NCBI GenBank assembly: GCA_002778195.1
Contig: PCDI01000006.1
Location: 411,021-475,020 of the forward strand
DNA: 64,000 bases
Source of the DNA: Raffaelea ambrosiae
Lineage: Eukaryota > Ascomycota > Sordariomycetes > Ophiostomatales > Ophiostomataceae
Direction of reading: 5' to 3'
The notes beneath the pieces were generated by a model. It worked only from the letters and a program-made list of their open reading frames with translations, had not been told where the DNA came from and did not search any database. The position numbers and the translations under genes were made by a program. This document shows positions 47,607-58,805 of this stretch, piece after piece; positions within the stretch are counted from its first letter, which is position 1; every line of letters starts with the position of its first letter.

Positions 47607-48054
47607 CTTGGAGAAGCAGCTCAAAGCTCACGGGCTTGCCAGCGACAGATTCCGCAAATCGGTTGCAAAGGCGAGTCCACGCGCCACGAGGTTCGACTTT
47701 GAATTCTGACAGTCAATGATTTTTTTTCTCCTGCTTTTGGCGCGAGCGAGTATGGCGCCAGAGTGAGGGAAAAAAAAAAAAAAAAAAAACCTTCCGACTC
47801 GTAGTGGATGCAGCGTGGCGCCAGACGATAAAAGTTCCGAGAAGGGTCCGATGTATGGAAGAAACACAACTTGACATCCGAAAAACGGACGGCTTCAGCA
47901 TCGGGCTAGAGTTTGTTCGCAGTGGGTTGAATGAAAAAGCTGTTGTCGTGATAAAATGTGACGAGCTTTCTGTGCTCTGGGAGATTCTTTCCGCTTTGGG
48001 CCACCACACCGACAACTGCGAACGCAATACGCGCATGCATTCCCCAAAGCAACA
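47607..48054. promoter_or_regulatory. Divergent promoter FUB4/FUB5
   Basis: Contains two copies of TGGCGCCAGA (47753-47762 and 47816-47825; each with the palindrome TGGCGCCA), an A20 run between them, AAGGGTCCGAT (47842-47852) shared with the FUB1 promoter, and CCG-N5-CGG at 47878-47888, a plausible Zn2Cys6 site. Confidence 0.5.
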
Positions 48055-49533
48055 ATGAGACGACGGTGCTTTCGATCAATATTTAGTAGGAAGAAGAAAA
48101 GCAGTTAGTGCTAGCATTGCTTTTTTTGGTTTATTTTTTTTTCTATTATTATTATTTTTTTTTTTTGTGCTGTGGCTTAATGGACTAACAGAAAGCAGTC
48201 TCTGAATCAAGCGGAAATGAACCAACACCGGCATATGAAAACAAGTTTACGAACTGGGTACCCGGTCAGCGGATCCATGTCCAGCCGTCCTTCATACTCG
48301 AATCCGGTGTGACCATGCGGAACGTCCCGGTGGCATACATGACGTGGGGGACTCTCTCTCAGCAGGCAGACAATGCTATCGTCGTCTGCCACGCGCTATC
48401 GGGCAGTGCCGACGTTGGCGACTGGTGGGCTCCTCTGCTAGGGTCTGGACAGGCCTTGGACAAAGACAAGCACTTTGTGGTATGCATGAACACTTTGGGG
48501 AGTCCATATGGGACCGCCAGTCCAGTCACGGCCAAGAATGGAAATCCCCAGGAGGGATGGTACGGACACGATTTCCCGTCTACAACCATACGTGATGATG
48601 TGAAGTAAGTATGGAGAACGAAGCGAGAAATTGAAAAGAAAAGAAAAAAAGAAAGAGAAGAAAGAAAAAGAAAGAGGAAAAGAAATAGGAAAAGAAAGAG
48701 AAAGGAAAAGAGAAAAGGAAAGAAAGAAAAAGAAAGAAAAAGAAAGAAAGAAAACAAAAGAGAAAAAGAAACCCCGAAATACAAAGACAAAGTGACTGAC
48801 TTTGCCAAGACTGCACAGGCTGTTGCTGGAACATCTCGGAGTACGGCAAGTGGCCGCCGTTGTTGGAGGCTCGATGGGCGGCATGCATGCCCTGGAATGG
48901 GCCTTCGAAGGCAAGGACTACGTTCAGCGTGTTGCAGCCATAGCGACCTGTGCACAACAGGGGGCCTGGGCAATAGGCTGGAGTGAAGTGCAGCGATACG
49001 CCATCTGCCATGATGAAAAGTTCCACGGTGGCTGGTACAGTCTGGACGATCCCCCGGTGGCCGGGCTGGAGGCCGCTCGCATGGCTGCCCTGCTGACGTA
49101 CCGGAGCCGTGATTCTCTGGAATGCCGATTCGGGCGCCAGCGTTACGACGCGAGAGAAAAGGAATCCCCTCCCAGCCATTGCAGGCCGGCATTTTCCGCC
49201 CAGTCATACCTCCAATACCAGGCGAGGAAGTTTTCTCGTCGGTTCGACGCAAACTGCTACCTGGCTCTGGTTCACAAGCTCGACAGCCACGACTTGGCAC
49301 GGGGCCGAACCAGCACAGTGGCCGAGGCACTCTCCCTGATCAAGCAGCCCACGCTCGTCCTTGGCATCAGAGGCGATGGTCTCTACCCTTTCACAGAGCA
49401 AGAGGAGCTGGCACGGGCGATTCCATGCTCCACCCTGGGTGAAATCGAAAGTCGGGATGGTCACGATGGTTTCCTGATTGAGTCTCGTCAGATCAGTGAC
49501 GCATTAAAAGAGTTTTTCTGTGCGAACATCTAG
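48055..49533 (+). CDS. FUB5: Homoserine O-acetyltransferase (MetX family), FUB5-like
   Basis: Transfers acetyl from acetyl-CoA to homoserine, giving O-acetylhomoserine, the substrate of the FUB7-type enzyme. Main exons 48199-48604 and 48819-49533 are secure (GTAAGT; CTGCACAG). The family start strand RIHVQPSFILESG begins at about nt 48270, upstream of any useful ATG in that exon, so a mini-exon is required; my proposal is 48055-48103 with donor GTTAGT and acceptor AAAGCAG (branch GGACTAAC), total 389 residues. Nucleophile Ser170 in VVGGSMGG; other motifs HALSGSADV, LTYRSRDSLECRFGR, RGDGLYPF (Asp) and DGHDGF (His). Intron 2 (214 bases) is nearly all purine in its middle. The first exon is tentative; the enzyme family is not. 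Confidence 0.83.
48633..48770 (+). repeat. Purine-only tract inside FUB5 intron 2
   Basis: About 138 bases of A and G (GAAA/GAAAA units) with two pyrimidine interruptions (near 48687 and 48755), wholly within the intron 48605-48818. Homopurine-homopyrimidine tracts with mirror symmetry can adopt triplex structures. Confidence 0.85.
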
Positions 49534-49755
49534 CAGGAGAGAATGAAGCGCAATGTGTATAGAGGACCAAGCCAGCTTGAACAGTCCATGTTTTCTATTT
49601 CTTTTTTTTCATCTTGGAATTGGGAGTATTTTTTTAAAAAAAAAATTTCAAATTTCAAATTCTTTTATACATTTCTTCCGTTTTGCTCCTCGGTGGATTG
49701 TATCGGAATTCTTCTATTTTGTTCGACGCTCTGCGTGGCCAACCCGCTGTTCGAT

Positions 49756-50993
49756 TCATCTAAAGTACGTGTCCCCCAGCATGGCCAGCCGCACTCGTGT
49801 TGCGAGGCTGTTGGGCACCTCCCACGGTCCCTCCTCTGCGACTTTGAGCAGCGTCTTCCCAAAGCTGCCGCCCGTAAACATGGACAAGAAGGCCTTTTCG
49901 GCCTGGTCGATTCCCTCGAATACGGTGTAGCGCGACTTGATCTTGCCCTCGGCAATCCACTTGGGCATTGTGGTCAAAAAGTTGACAATGTTGTCCTTGT
50001 AGATGTTCTCGTCCCAGAACATGAAGCCTTGGATCCGGATGCGCCGGCGGAAAATCTCCGAAGTGTTGGTGATGCCATACTGCTCTTCGGGCGGTTTGTT
50101 GTACTGCGAGGCCTGGCCGGGGGGGGGGGGGGGGGGGGGGGGGTGTTAGCCCAGGGCCTCGGGTCAGCCGTGTGTGGGCAAGAACGAAAACAACTTACCG
50201 TGCCGCAGCTGATGATGCGCCCAAACCACTTCATGTTGTCAATGGCTGCCTGCAAATGGTCTCCTCCGACGTTCTCAAAGACCACATCCAGGCCGTCTGG
50301 AGCCAGTCTCTTGAGCGCCACGTCGACGGGTTCCTGCCGGTAGTTGAACCCGACGTCGGCGCCCAGCTCGTCGACCACGTACGCCAGCTTCTCGTCTGAG
50401 CTGACACTGGCAATCACCTTCATGCCCTCCATTTTGGCCAGCTGCACCACCACCTCGCCCACAGAACTGGATGCGGCGTTGACCCAGATCGTCTCGCCCG
50501 CGACCGGCTTGACCAGGCCGTAAAAGGCGTTCCATGCCGTCATGCCGGCCAGACCCAGAGCGCCGACAAAGTGCTTGAGATCCAGATTGTAGTGGTTGGT
50601 CACCTTCCACACGATGGGGGAGGCCATGAGCCGCAGGCCGAGGATTTCTTTCGGCAGGATGATGTACTCGGAGATGGGCAGGCTGCCTGCGATGAGGCTG
50701 CCCTGCTCGAACTCGCTCGACTCGGACCGGATGACCCGGCCAATGGAAAAGTTGGTGATGGGCTTGTCTTTTTCGTAGCCAGGAACATACTGCACGTTGC
50801 CGTCTCCGCGCATGCGGTCTCTCTGGTGCGGGTCGAGTCCAGCAACCAGCAGCTTGACCACCAGACCGCCAGGTGGAGGCACCAGCGGCACAGGGCGATT
50901 CTCGACAACTGTCGTGACGCCTGGCTCCAGCAGCGCCGTGGGAGGACTCTTGAAAACCCACGTTTTGTTGGGGACGGTCTGCGTTGCGGTCAT
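49756..50993 (-). CDS. FUB6: Medium-chain zinc-less NAD(P)H oxidoreductase, FUB6-like
   Basis: Leukotriene-B4-dehydrogenase/alkenal-reductase-type MDR, fitting reduction of an unsaturated aldehyde intermediate. Exons on the minus strand: 50993-50199 and 50112-49756 (383 residues). Donor GTAAGT; acceptor CGGCCAG, preceded by a run of 25 C on the sense strand. It joins GRIISCGT to ASQYNKPPEE. Cofactor loop AASSSVGEVVVQLAK with downstream GADVGFNY; the substrate-domain signature GLDPHQRDRMRG is typical of the family. No zinc-binding Cys/His set is present, so it is a reductase rather than an alcohol dehydrogenase. Start MTATQTVPNKTWVF has good context. Tail-to-tail with FUB5 (222 bases). Confidence 0.9.
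50119..50143 (+). repeat. Poly-G run of 25 bases in the FUB6 intron
   Basis: Uninterrupted G25 on the plus strand (C25 in the FUB6 transcript), ending 7 bases from the 3' splice site. Its true length may be poorly determined by sequencing. Confidence 0.9.
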
Positions 50994-51791
50994 GCTGGCG
51001 GCGGGTGTAGGCAGGCTGCTTGAATGAAGATAGGCAAATGATTTTTTGTTTTTTTTTTCTGGAGAGGTTCTGACGGATTGGAACCACTGGGGGACTACTC
51101 TACAACATATCCCGTTCCAACCACCACGCACTAACTAAATAGTGAATATGAATGGAACGGCAGCCATGACGTGCGTGAATTTCTGTGCCGGAGCCTTCTA
51201 GGGAGCATACCTGAAAACACAATTTCAGAGCGCAGGTCCGGTCCGACGGGGCTGTGTCTGGGGAGTCGGAGCCTTTCGGATGCTCTCCATTTCGGAGGGT
51301 TTCACCAGAATACCAGTGGAAGTATTTCATAGCGTGTTGGAATTGTGGAACAGTTCAGCTTCAAAACTGCAAATTCGGAATGTTGACATGCTGCACAATT
51401 TGGCAATACGAATGTTGCTTGCGTTTGCATTTGCATTTGTATTGGTTTTGTATCGGTGTTGGTATTGGTATTTTACTTTCCCAGACTGCCGTTGAACAAA
51501 TCACAGTTTTCCAGTGCAACGGATCGTATTTGTAGACCATGTAATGTCCATCATCGCGCGCATGCAAGCAAAACAGCCGAGGTCGACAGCAAAGCAATGA
51601 ACCTGTTGCCCAGCTTCTTGATACGTGTCCATTATTTTCTAGTTTTTTCAAAGATGATCATTCTCGTGAGATTTCACATCCCTTTTCACGCTAAAGACTT
51701 GCTTTGTATTTTTTGTTTGTAAATTATATTTTATTTCCTCACTCTGGAATCTTATGGAATGTGCGTAGAACGATCCTCGTCACCACAGCTT
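50994..51791. promoter_or_regulatory. FUB6 upstream region and FUB7 3' flank
   Basis: About 800 bases. Contains GGTCCGA at 51240-51246, the heptamer also present in the FUB1 and FUB4/FUB5 promoters. The right half (51420-51740) is A/T-rich with TTTGCATTTGCATTTG-type repeats. No gene seen. Confidence 0.5.
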
Positions 51792-53410
51792 TTACTTCTT
51801 CACTTCGCCCACGACCACAGACACATCCTGCTCGTACACTTGCTTGAACGCCTGCTCAAAGTCGGCAATGATGTCGTTGATGTGCTCAATTCCCACCGAG
51901 ATGCGGATCATGTCGTCCGTCACGCCCGATGCAGTCTTTTCCTCGGCCGACAACTGCCCATGCGTCGTGGACCAGGGGTGGATAGCCAGGCTCTTGGCAT
52001 CCCCCACGTTGGCGAGGTTCGAGACCAGCCGAAGACTGTCCACGACCTTGCTGCCCGCCTCGGCGCCCCCCTTGACGCCAATGCTCAGCATGCCGCCAAA
52101 GCCACGCTTCAGGTACTTCTTGGCCTCGGCATGGCTGACATGCTTCTCCGAGCCGGGCCAGAGGATCCAGCTGACGTACTCGGGGTGGGCCGTGAAGTAC
52201 GCGGCCAGCTGCGCCGTGTTCTGTGCATGGCGCTCGGCGCGCAGGGCCAGTGTCTCGATGCCGATCAGCAGCTGCTGCGCGGCAAAGGGGCTGAGGCAGG
52301 GGCCCACGTCGCGGAGCATCTCGACACGGGCCCGCACGATGAATGCAGCCGGGCCAAAGGTGGGATAGTACCGGAGCCCGTGGTACGCCGGCGAGGGCTC
52401 GACCATTTCCGGAAACCGCGCGGCATTTTTGCCCCAGTCGAACCGCCCCGAGTCCACAATGACGCCGGCGATGGTGGTTCCGTGGCCGCCAATCCACTTC
52501 GTGGCCGAGTGCACGACAATGTCGGCGCCGTGTTCGATGGGCCGCACGTAGTAGCCGCCGGCACCGAGGGTGTTGTCGACCTTGGGACACAGAGGCGCGT
52601 GATTAGCAAAGTGCTTTCGCTTCGTTCCGCCCGGGGCCTCGCGGGGCCCCCTCCTTGGGTGGGCGAGCTTACAATCAGAGGGATTCCATGACTATGGGCC
52701 ACCTCGGCGATCGCCGCAAAGTCCGGGACGATGTTGTCCGGGTTGCTGATGCTCTCAATGTAGACGGCTTTCGTGTTGCTGTCAATGGCAGACGCAAAGT
52801 CGGCGGGCTGCACGCTGCCGACAAACTTGGTGGTAATGCCAAAACGGGGAAGCAGGACGTTCAGCTGGTTGAATGTGCCGCCGTACAGATGCGAGCTGGC
52901 CACAATGTTGTCGCCCGGGCGCGTCAGGCTGATCAGGGTGAGATACTGCGCGGCCTGTCCCGACGCGGTGGCCAGCGCGGCAATCCCGCCCTCCAGGGCG
53001 GCCATGCGCTTCTCAAAGACATCCACCGTGGGCTGGGCGTGCGGTCAGCATAGCGCAGAACAGGAGCAGGGGAGGCAGTCGTATGGAGCACTCACATTCG
53101 CCAGACGGGAGTAGATGTTGCCCGTCTCCTGGAGTCCAAAGAGACGGGCCCCCTGGGCCGAATCGTTGAACGTGAAGCTCTGTGGCAGTTGTGTCAGCGT
53201 CACAGAGTACAGCGCCATGGAAACAGACATCTTCACTGACCGATGTGGCATAAATAGGCACTGCTGTCGATCTGGTCGCAGGGTCCGGCTTGTATCTGCA
53301 GGCATCCTCGTCAGTCTCGCCAGGGTTGCAGGGGACAAGACGTGGTGGTTGGCAACCCACCCAGCATGGAGTTGGATAGTTTCAAAGTTTTCCCACGATG
53401 GTTCGGCCAT
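51792..53410 (-). CDS. FUB7: O-acetylhomoserine (thiol)-lyase-type PLP enzyme, FUB7-like
   Basis: Cys/Met-metabolism PLP enzyme; in the fusaric acid pathway Fub7 performs gamma-substitution on O-acetylhomoserine, forming a C-C bond with an aldehyde. Five exons on the minus strand: 53410-53361, 53295-53241, 53179-53096, 53032-52673, 52580-51792 (445 residues). Junctions restore family motifs: HAG-YKPDPATRSTAVPIY, ATS-SFTFNDSAQGARLFGL, YSRLAN-PTVDVFEKR, GIPLI-VDNTLGAGGYY. PLP lysine Lys211 in HSATKWIGGHGTT. The length equals the family norm. The last intron contains a palindromic GGGGCCCCGCGAGGCCCC segment. Intron acceptors include CAAG before VDN. Divergent from FUB8 with a 545-bp promoter between them. 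Confidence 0.92.
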
Positions 53411-53955
53411 TGTGATGTTTTTTGTTTTTGTTTTTATTTTCTTGTTTTCTTCGCACTCTTCTTTCTTTGGTTTGTGATTAGATGTGTGTGTTGCAACTGT
53501 TCAGCGGAAAGAATGCACGGTGATCTGTAGGATGAGAATGAGAGGACGCACAACCCAAGACTCGTCTGGAATTGTTGTACATAAAGACCAGCACGTATTG
53601 TTGGGCAGGCCAGCTGCCACGAAGAGCCGCGCTGCATTGCACCTTTGGGAGCCTCGACACAATCCTCCGGTCCTCCGACAGCCACAGGGCCGACTTCTCG
53701 GAGGCTTGATGACGCACCGGGGCCCCGAACCCCGAAGCTGCGGCGCAAAACCTTCCGACGAAAAGCGCAGCGGAAAAAGAAAACCAGGGCCATCGCAGAG
53801 AGAATATGCGAATTTGGAAAAAGAAATAGGTCTAGAAATAGGTCTATCCGTTGGCCTGCAGACACGGTCTTCTAAACTATCATGGGAAGCATTTGCGCGT
53901 CCTCTCTCCTGTCGTGCTGGTACTCAGTCTGGCCGTTCGTTCTGCTGTCGCTGCC
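53411..53955. promoter_or_regulatory. Divergent promoter FUB7/FUB8
   Basis: 545 bases between start codons. It has several CCG/CGG triplets (for example TCCGGTCCTCCGACAG around 53670) but no exact GGTCCGA. A T-rich tract lies next to FUB7. No gene seen. Confidence 0.5.
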
Positions 53956-56900
53956 ATGGGTTCGGTGTCTCTTTCTCCCGCCTTCGGCCAGCGTCTTCTG
54001 CCTGTTGAGATTGACAGGATTGCCCGAGAGGACTCAGAGCGTGTCATTTTCTACACGCCGCGAAGCAACCAGCCTGCCAAAGGCTACGATGTTGTGACGG
54101 CGGGCAGGTTTGCAAATGCCATCAATCGAACCTGCTGGTGGCTCGAGTCCGAGGTTGGCGCCCGTGAGGCACCAAAGACCATAGCCTACCTTGGACAGAG
54201 TGCGTTCCGCGTTTCTTTGAGATTGGCCCTTTCCACCCTTTCCTTCCGAGGCCCATGCTGATTGATACCTTTGTTCTCCGTCTAGATGACCTGCGGTACT
54301 TCCTTCTGATTGTAGCAGCAACTAAAATTGGCCACAAAGTATTACGAGCCTTCCCAAGTTGGCGATGCCACAAAAAAAAAAAAAAAACCACTAACATTTG
54401 GGCAGGTCCTCTTGTTATCACCACGCAACAGCATTGAAGGCCATCTGTCTTTGATCCGGCAGTCTGGGTGTGAGCTATGGATCACATCGTCAGGCATTGG
54501 AAAGCTCGAGTTCCTCCAAAGACTGGGACTGCCCTGCATTCAAGTGCCCGCGCTGGATGGGCTCCTCGAACCAAGCCCCGTCAAGCCATACCATTACGAC
54601 AAACGGTGGCAGGAAGGACGCTCTGATGTCCTGGCACTGCTCCACACCACTGGCTCGACCGGCATGCCGCGGCTGATCCCCCTCACGCTGGGGTCTGTCG
54701 CTACCGGGGACGCGCTACACCTGGCAGAACCCATCGAGGGAAAAATGCCCACGTTGGTAGAATGGACAGGCACAAGAATGCTCTGTGCCATGCCGCTCTT
54801 CCATGTAGGCCCGACCCCGATGCACGTGTTCTTTGTGTCTGTCTGACCGGTCTTTCCCCTGTCTCTAGGTTGCTGGCCTCAGTTTTGGGCTGTGTTGCCC
54901 GGTGTTCTGTGAATGGAAAATCGTCCTTCCACCTGCCGTGCCTGCCATGCAGCATGTCGTCGAGGAGACGCTGGATCACATTGACATCGACTCGGCCTTT
55001 GTTTCGCCTGTTGTTCTTGTGGACATCTGCAAGACGCCTCGCATCCTCGACAAGATCGCACGACTCAAGTTCGTCACCTCCGCCGGTGGCCCAATCCCGC
55101 GACAAGTGGGCGAGCTCATCCACTCCCGTGTCCATGTCTGGCAGACCATGGGCATGACGGAAGGACTGCTCGTACCTTCGGTGATCACCCACCCGGACGA
55201 GTGGGCCTATTTCCATTTCCACCCGTGCTGCGGGTTCGAAATGCGGCCCTACTCCGACACGTTCTTCGAGCTGGTGTTCGTCAAGAAGAAGGAGCTGGCA
55301 GCCACACAGGCCATCTTCCTCACCTTCCCCGACCTGGACACGTACGAGACAAAGGACTTGTACACACGACACCCCACCATCCCACATCTGTACAAGTACG
55401 AGACGCGCAAAGACGACCTCGTCGTGCTTTCGAGCGGCGAAAAGTTCAACCCACTCGCCGCGGAAATGCAGCTGTCCGGGCATGCCTGGGTTTCAGCCGC
55501 CTACATTGCGGGCCGAGGGCATTTCCAGGCGTCGGTTCTGGTCCACCCAGCCGAAGAGCGACTGGGCGAGCCCGATGCGGCCATCATCGAAGCCGTCTGG
55601 CCCGCGGTCCACGCTGTCAATCAGTCTCTGCCTGCTTTTGCTCAGATCCTCCAAGGCTCTGTCCGAGTAGTCCGCACGCCGTTTCCTCGGACGCCCAAGG
55701 GAACACTGGCACGCCACGAAATCGAGCGTCTCTTTTCGCTGGACATATCTTCCATATACGAAGACGGACAAGCCCCGGAGCGTACACAAACCCCAGCAGC
55801 CGAGTCGGACTTTCTGATCGATGGGACCAGTGAGGCATCGGTCCGAGCTGGAGTGGTGGAAGCCATTCAGATGGTGTCGCCGGGACTGGACCTCGGCACG
55901 GTCAGCCATGACGATAGCCTTCTGGAGAACGGGTTCGATTCCCTCCACGTCATCAGACTGGCGAGGCTGCTCAGCTCTGCTTTCACCCCGTCTCCGGTTC
56001 CGGTCGAGTCCAGCACCATTTATGCCCATCCGTCGATATGCCAGCTGAGCCAGGTTCTATGGGAACAGCTCCAGACGGGACGTCCAGCACGCGATGGCAG
56101 ACCATGTGCGGGCGTGGCGCAGGAAAACGAAGTAGCCCAGGTGCTTTCGCGGCACCTACCATCATTTCGTCTTTCGCGTGCAGAGCCCAGAGAGCACGTG
56201 GTCCTCACGGGGAGCACGGGAGCCATTGGCTCCTACGTTCTGGATGCCCTGTGCCGGAGCGATCGCATTGCCAAGGTCTGGTGTATCAACCGCAGCCGCG
56301 CGGCTGATGCTGCCTGTCGCCAAGCCGCGTTGGCACAGTCGAGGGGACTGTCCTCTGATTGGAAGGGCAAAGTGAGATTCGTCCAGGCAGACTTTGCCGC
56401 AAAGGCTCTGGGCCTGAGCCCCGCGGACCAGAAAGAAATTCGCGACCGGGCGACGGTGATATTCCGTGAGTCGACTCCGCCTCGGCGCACAAAGGAGAAC
56501 GCAGAGTAGCAACACTGACCAAAAACAATCGCAGACAATGCATGGGAAGTCAACTTCAACCTGCCGCTCGCCTCTTTCGAGACACAGTTTGCCGGCCTGC
56601 AGAGTCTGGTTCAGATCGGCACAGAGAGCCGAGCCAAAATCCGCTTTTTCTTCGTCTCGTCTGTCAGTGGCACCATGCGCTGGCCATGCCATGTCCTGGG
56701 CCCCGTACCCGAAGCGAAGATAAGCAATCTCGATGCGCCCGTCAACGGATACGGTGCCTCCAAGCTGGCCGCTGAGCATCTCCTCAGCACAGCGGCCCAG
56801 TCGGGTGCCATTCGCCTGTCCGTCTTGCGTGTCGGTCAGGTTGCCGGTCCGACTGTGACCAGGGGGCGAGAAAGCATGTGGACCCGGCGGGACTGGGTGC

Positions 56901-57481
56901 CCGCTGTCATCGATGCGTCTGCCTACCTCCGCAAGTTGCCAGCCGATTTGGGGTCAGCCACGGCGGTAGACTGGATTCCCGTCGACATGCTAGCCACAAT
57001 CATGGTGCAGTTGGTTCTGTCCCATGCAAGGCCAAAGGAATGGGACAGACAAGAAGGCGAGACGTTTTACAACCTCGTCAACCCCCAGACAACAAGCTGG
57101 AGCGTGCTGCTTCCAGCAATAAAGGCCCGCCTGGAGACATTCCTGGCCCCGGAGAAGATGCAGGTCGTATCCTTCTCCGAGTGGCTGGACGACCTGCAGA
57201 ATGCCGAGGCCGCAGTTGTCCAGAACACGACAGGAGAAGAAGGAGTCGGTAGAGCCCACACCATGGCGGAGCGTACACGGACTGGCCTCAAGCTGCTGCC
57301 CTTCTTCCGGGAGCTGGCCCACTCGCCTGCGTCCGTGGAAGGTGGGTTTTCCGGGGACGACATCTCCTCCTCGTCACGTTGGACAACGGACAACGCGTTC
57401 GCAGGAAGCACCATCTTCGCCGGGTTGCCTCCTGTTTCTGCTGCTTGGTTTGAGACCTGGTTGGACCAATGGGGATACTAG
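53956..57481 (+). CDS. FUB8: NRPS-like carboxylic acid reductase (A-T-R), FUB8-like
   Basis: Adenylate-forming reductase: activates a carboxylic acid, loads it on a carrier thiol and releases the aldehyde with NADPH. Exons 53956-54199, 54286-54338, 54406-54804, 54869-56465, 56535-57481 (1,079 residues). Start in GCCATGG. A domain: RLLPVEIDRIAREDSER, AYLGQ-NDLRYF, A3 loop LLHTTGSTGMPR (about 180), A5 WQTMGMTEG, A8 YETRKDDLVVLSSGEKFNP. T domain: Ser590 in LENGFDSL. R domain: VLTGSTGAIGSY (about 676), VIFHNAWEVNF across intron 4, catalytic YGASK (about 836). No condensation domain. Intron 2 has an A16 run just before a CACTAAC branch site. It divides the pathway role with FUB6: acid to aldehyde, then saturation. 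Confidence 0.93.
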
Positions 57482-58805
57482 CTTGGGGCACTTCCGTGAC
57501 GCGGAAATTTCTTGTTCATAACCACCAAAGCGCCTGTCGTGAGGATCTACTATTTTCCAGGAAACATCTTTAGTTGAACTGCGAGATACAAAGAATTCGA
57601 TCAAAAAGGAACATCAATCGAAGCAAATTGCACACAATAGCAAACCACGCGAGAAATGGACTTGTATCAGATTGTATTTCCATAGACTATAGATCAATAT
57701 CATTGCCAACCACGCATTATCTCTCGCCTAATGGACAGTATCTAGAATGCGTGTACGGTGAGAGAGTAGCGTACATACTGCATTGAGAGGATGAGTTTCC
57801 ATTGTGACAAAAAGGTTGCTGGTTTGGACCAGAGCCTCCATTTGGTCTTTGTACCTCAGTCGTATCCGATCCAGCTGCACGGGGACTGGCACTACACGGT
57901 CTCGTCATCTATCCACATCGGTATAGTGTTTGGTTACTCTATGCGAATCTGCATCCGTTAATAGGGAGAGCGTTTGGGCACCAACATATCCATTACGGGC
58001 GTAGCATGGGCTGCGCAGAGAATGGGCCGAGTTTCCGTGTGCTCGTGTAACTACGCTTCTGCCGGAAGGCGCAACAAGCCGGCGCTCCTGCGTACAGCCT
58101 TTGTGCTGCTGGACTGGTTGAAGTACCGTATGGCAGTTTCTTGTCCTGGCTGCCCGCCTTAGCTCCACCCCTAAGATGTCGTATTTGCCCTGCATTCTAA
58201 CCCAAAATAACTTCCGTGTTCCCTCCGCGATCGGCCTTGAGTGAATCCTGCGACTTCAGCGTGGTCGTTCTAGCAGAGAGCTTTTGTTGCGCACGGCTAG
58301 ACGGGGGAGAGCATGCCAGAGATCCTCTCGGTGAAGAATTGCTTGTTTTGCTTGGTGGTTGTACATTCGTATTCATCTACCATTGCTGATTTTCGTCTCC
58401 TGGCTCGAATGCTTCCGAGTCACTGCGACCCGACCGGTCATTTGACCCCCACCAACAGCGGCTACGGGGCTGTCAGACTCTGTCGAACCTCTTTCGCTCT
58501 TTCGGAGACTATGTTTGTCTGGCGACGAGGATCGAGTCGGAGTCGGAAGTTTCGGAGCCGGAGCCGGGCCCGGCTCAAGATGCTTGTATCTTATGTTGTT
58601 TTACTTTGGAAAAGAAAAACCAGCCGCCCTCTTCGGGCACATAATGACGGCCTGGGGGTACTAGGAGCTTACCCCGTGCATGCTTTGTCTATTTGTACTT
58701 GCTGACAAGTCTCCATGTGTCCAAGACACATAAAAGAGAGCAGACGGCGCGGCATAACCATCCAGAAGTTCATACACGGATACAACCATCACACATCGAG
58801 ACAAA
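57482..58805. other. Intergenic region upstream of FUB9
   Basis: 1.3 kb between two same-strand genes; no gene supported. The left third is A/T-rich. GGAGTCGGAAG/TCGGAGCC-type repeats occur at 58535-58570, and a TATA-like element lies near the FUB9 start. Confidence 0.5.
58729..58736 (+). promoter_or_regulatory. TATA-like element (CATAAAAG) for FUB9
   Basis: Located 70 bases before the FUB9 ATG at 58806. Confidence 0.4.
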
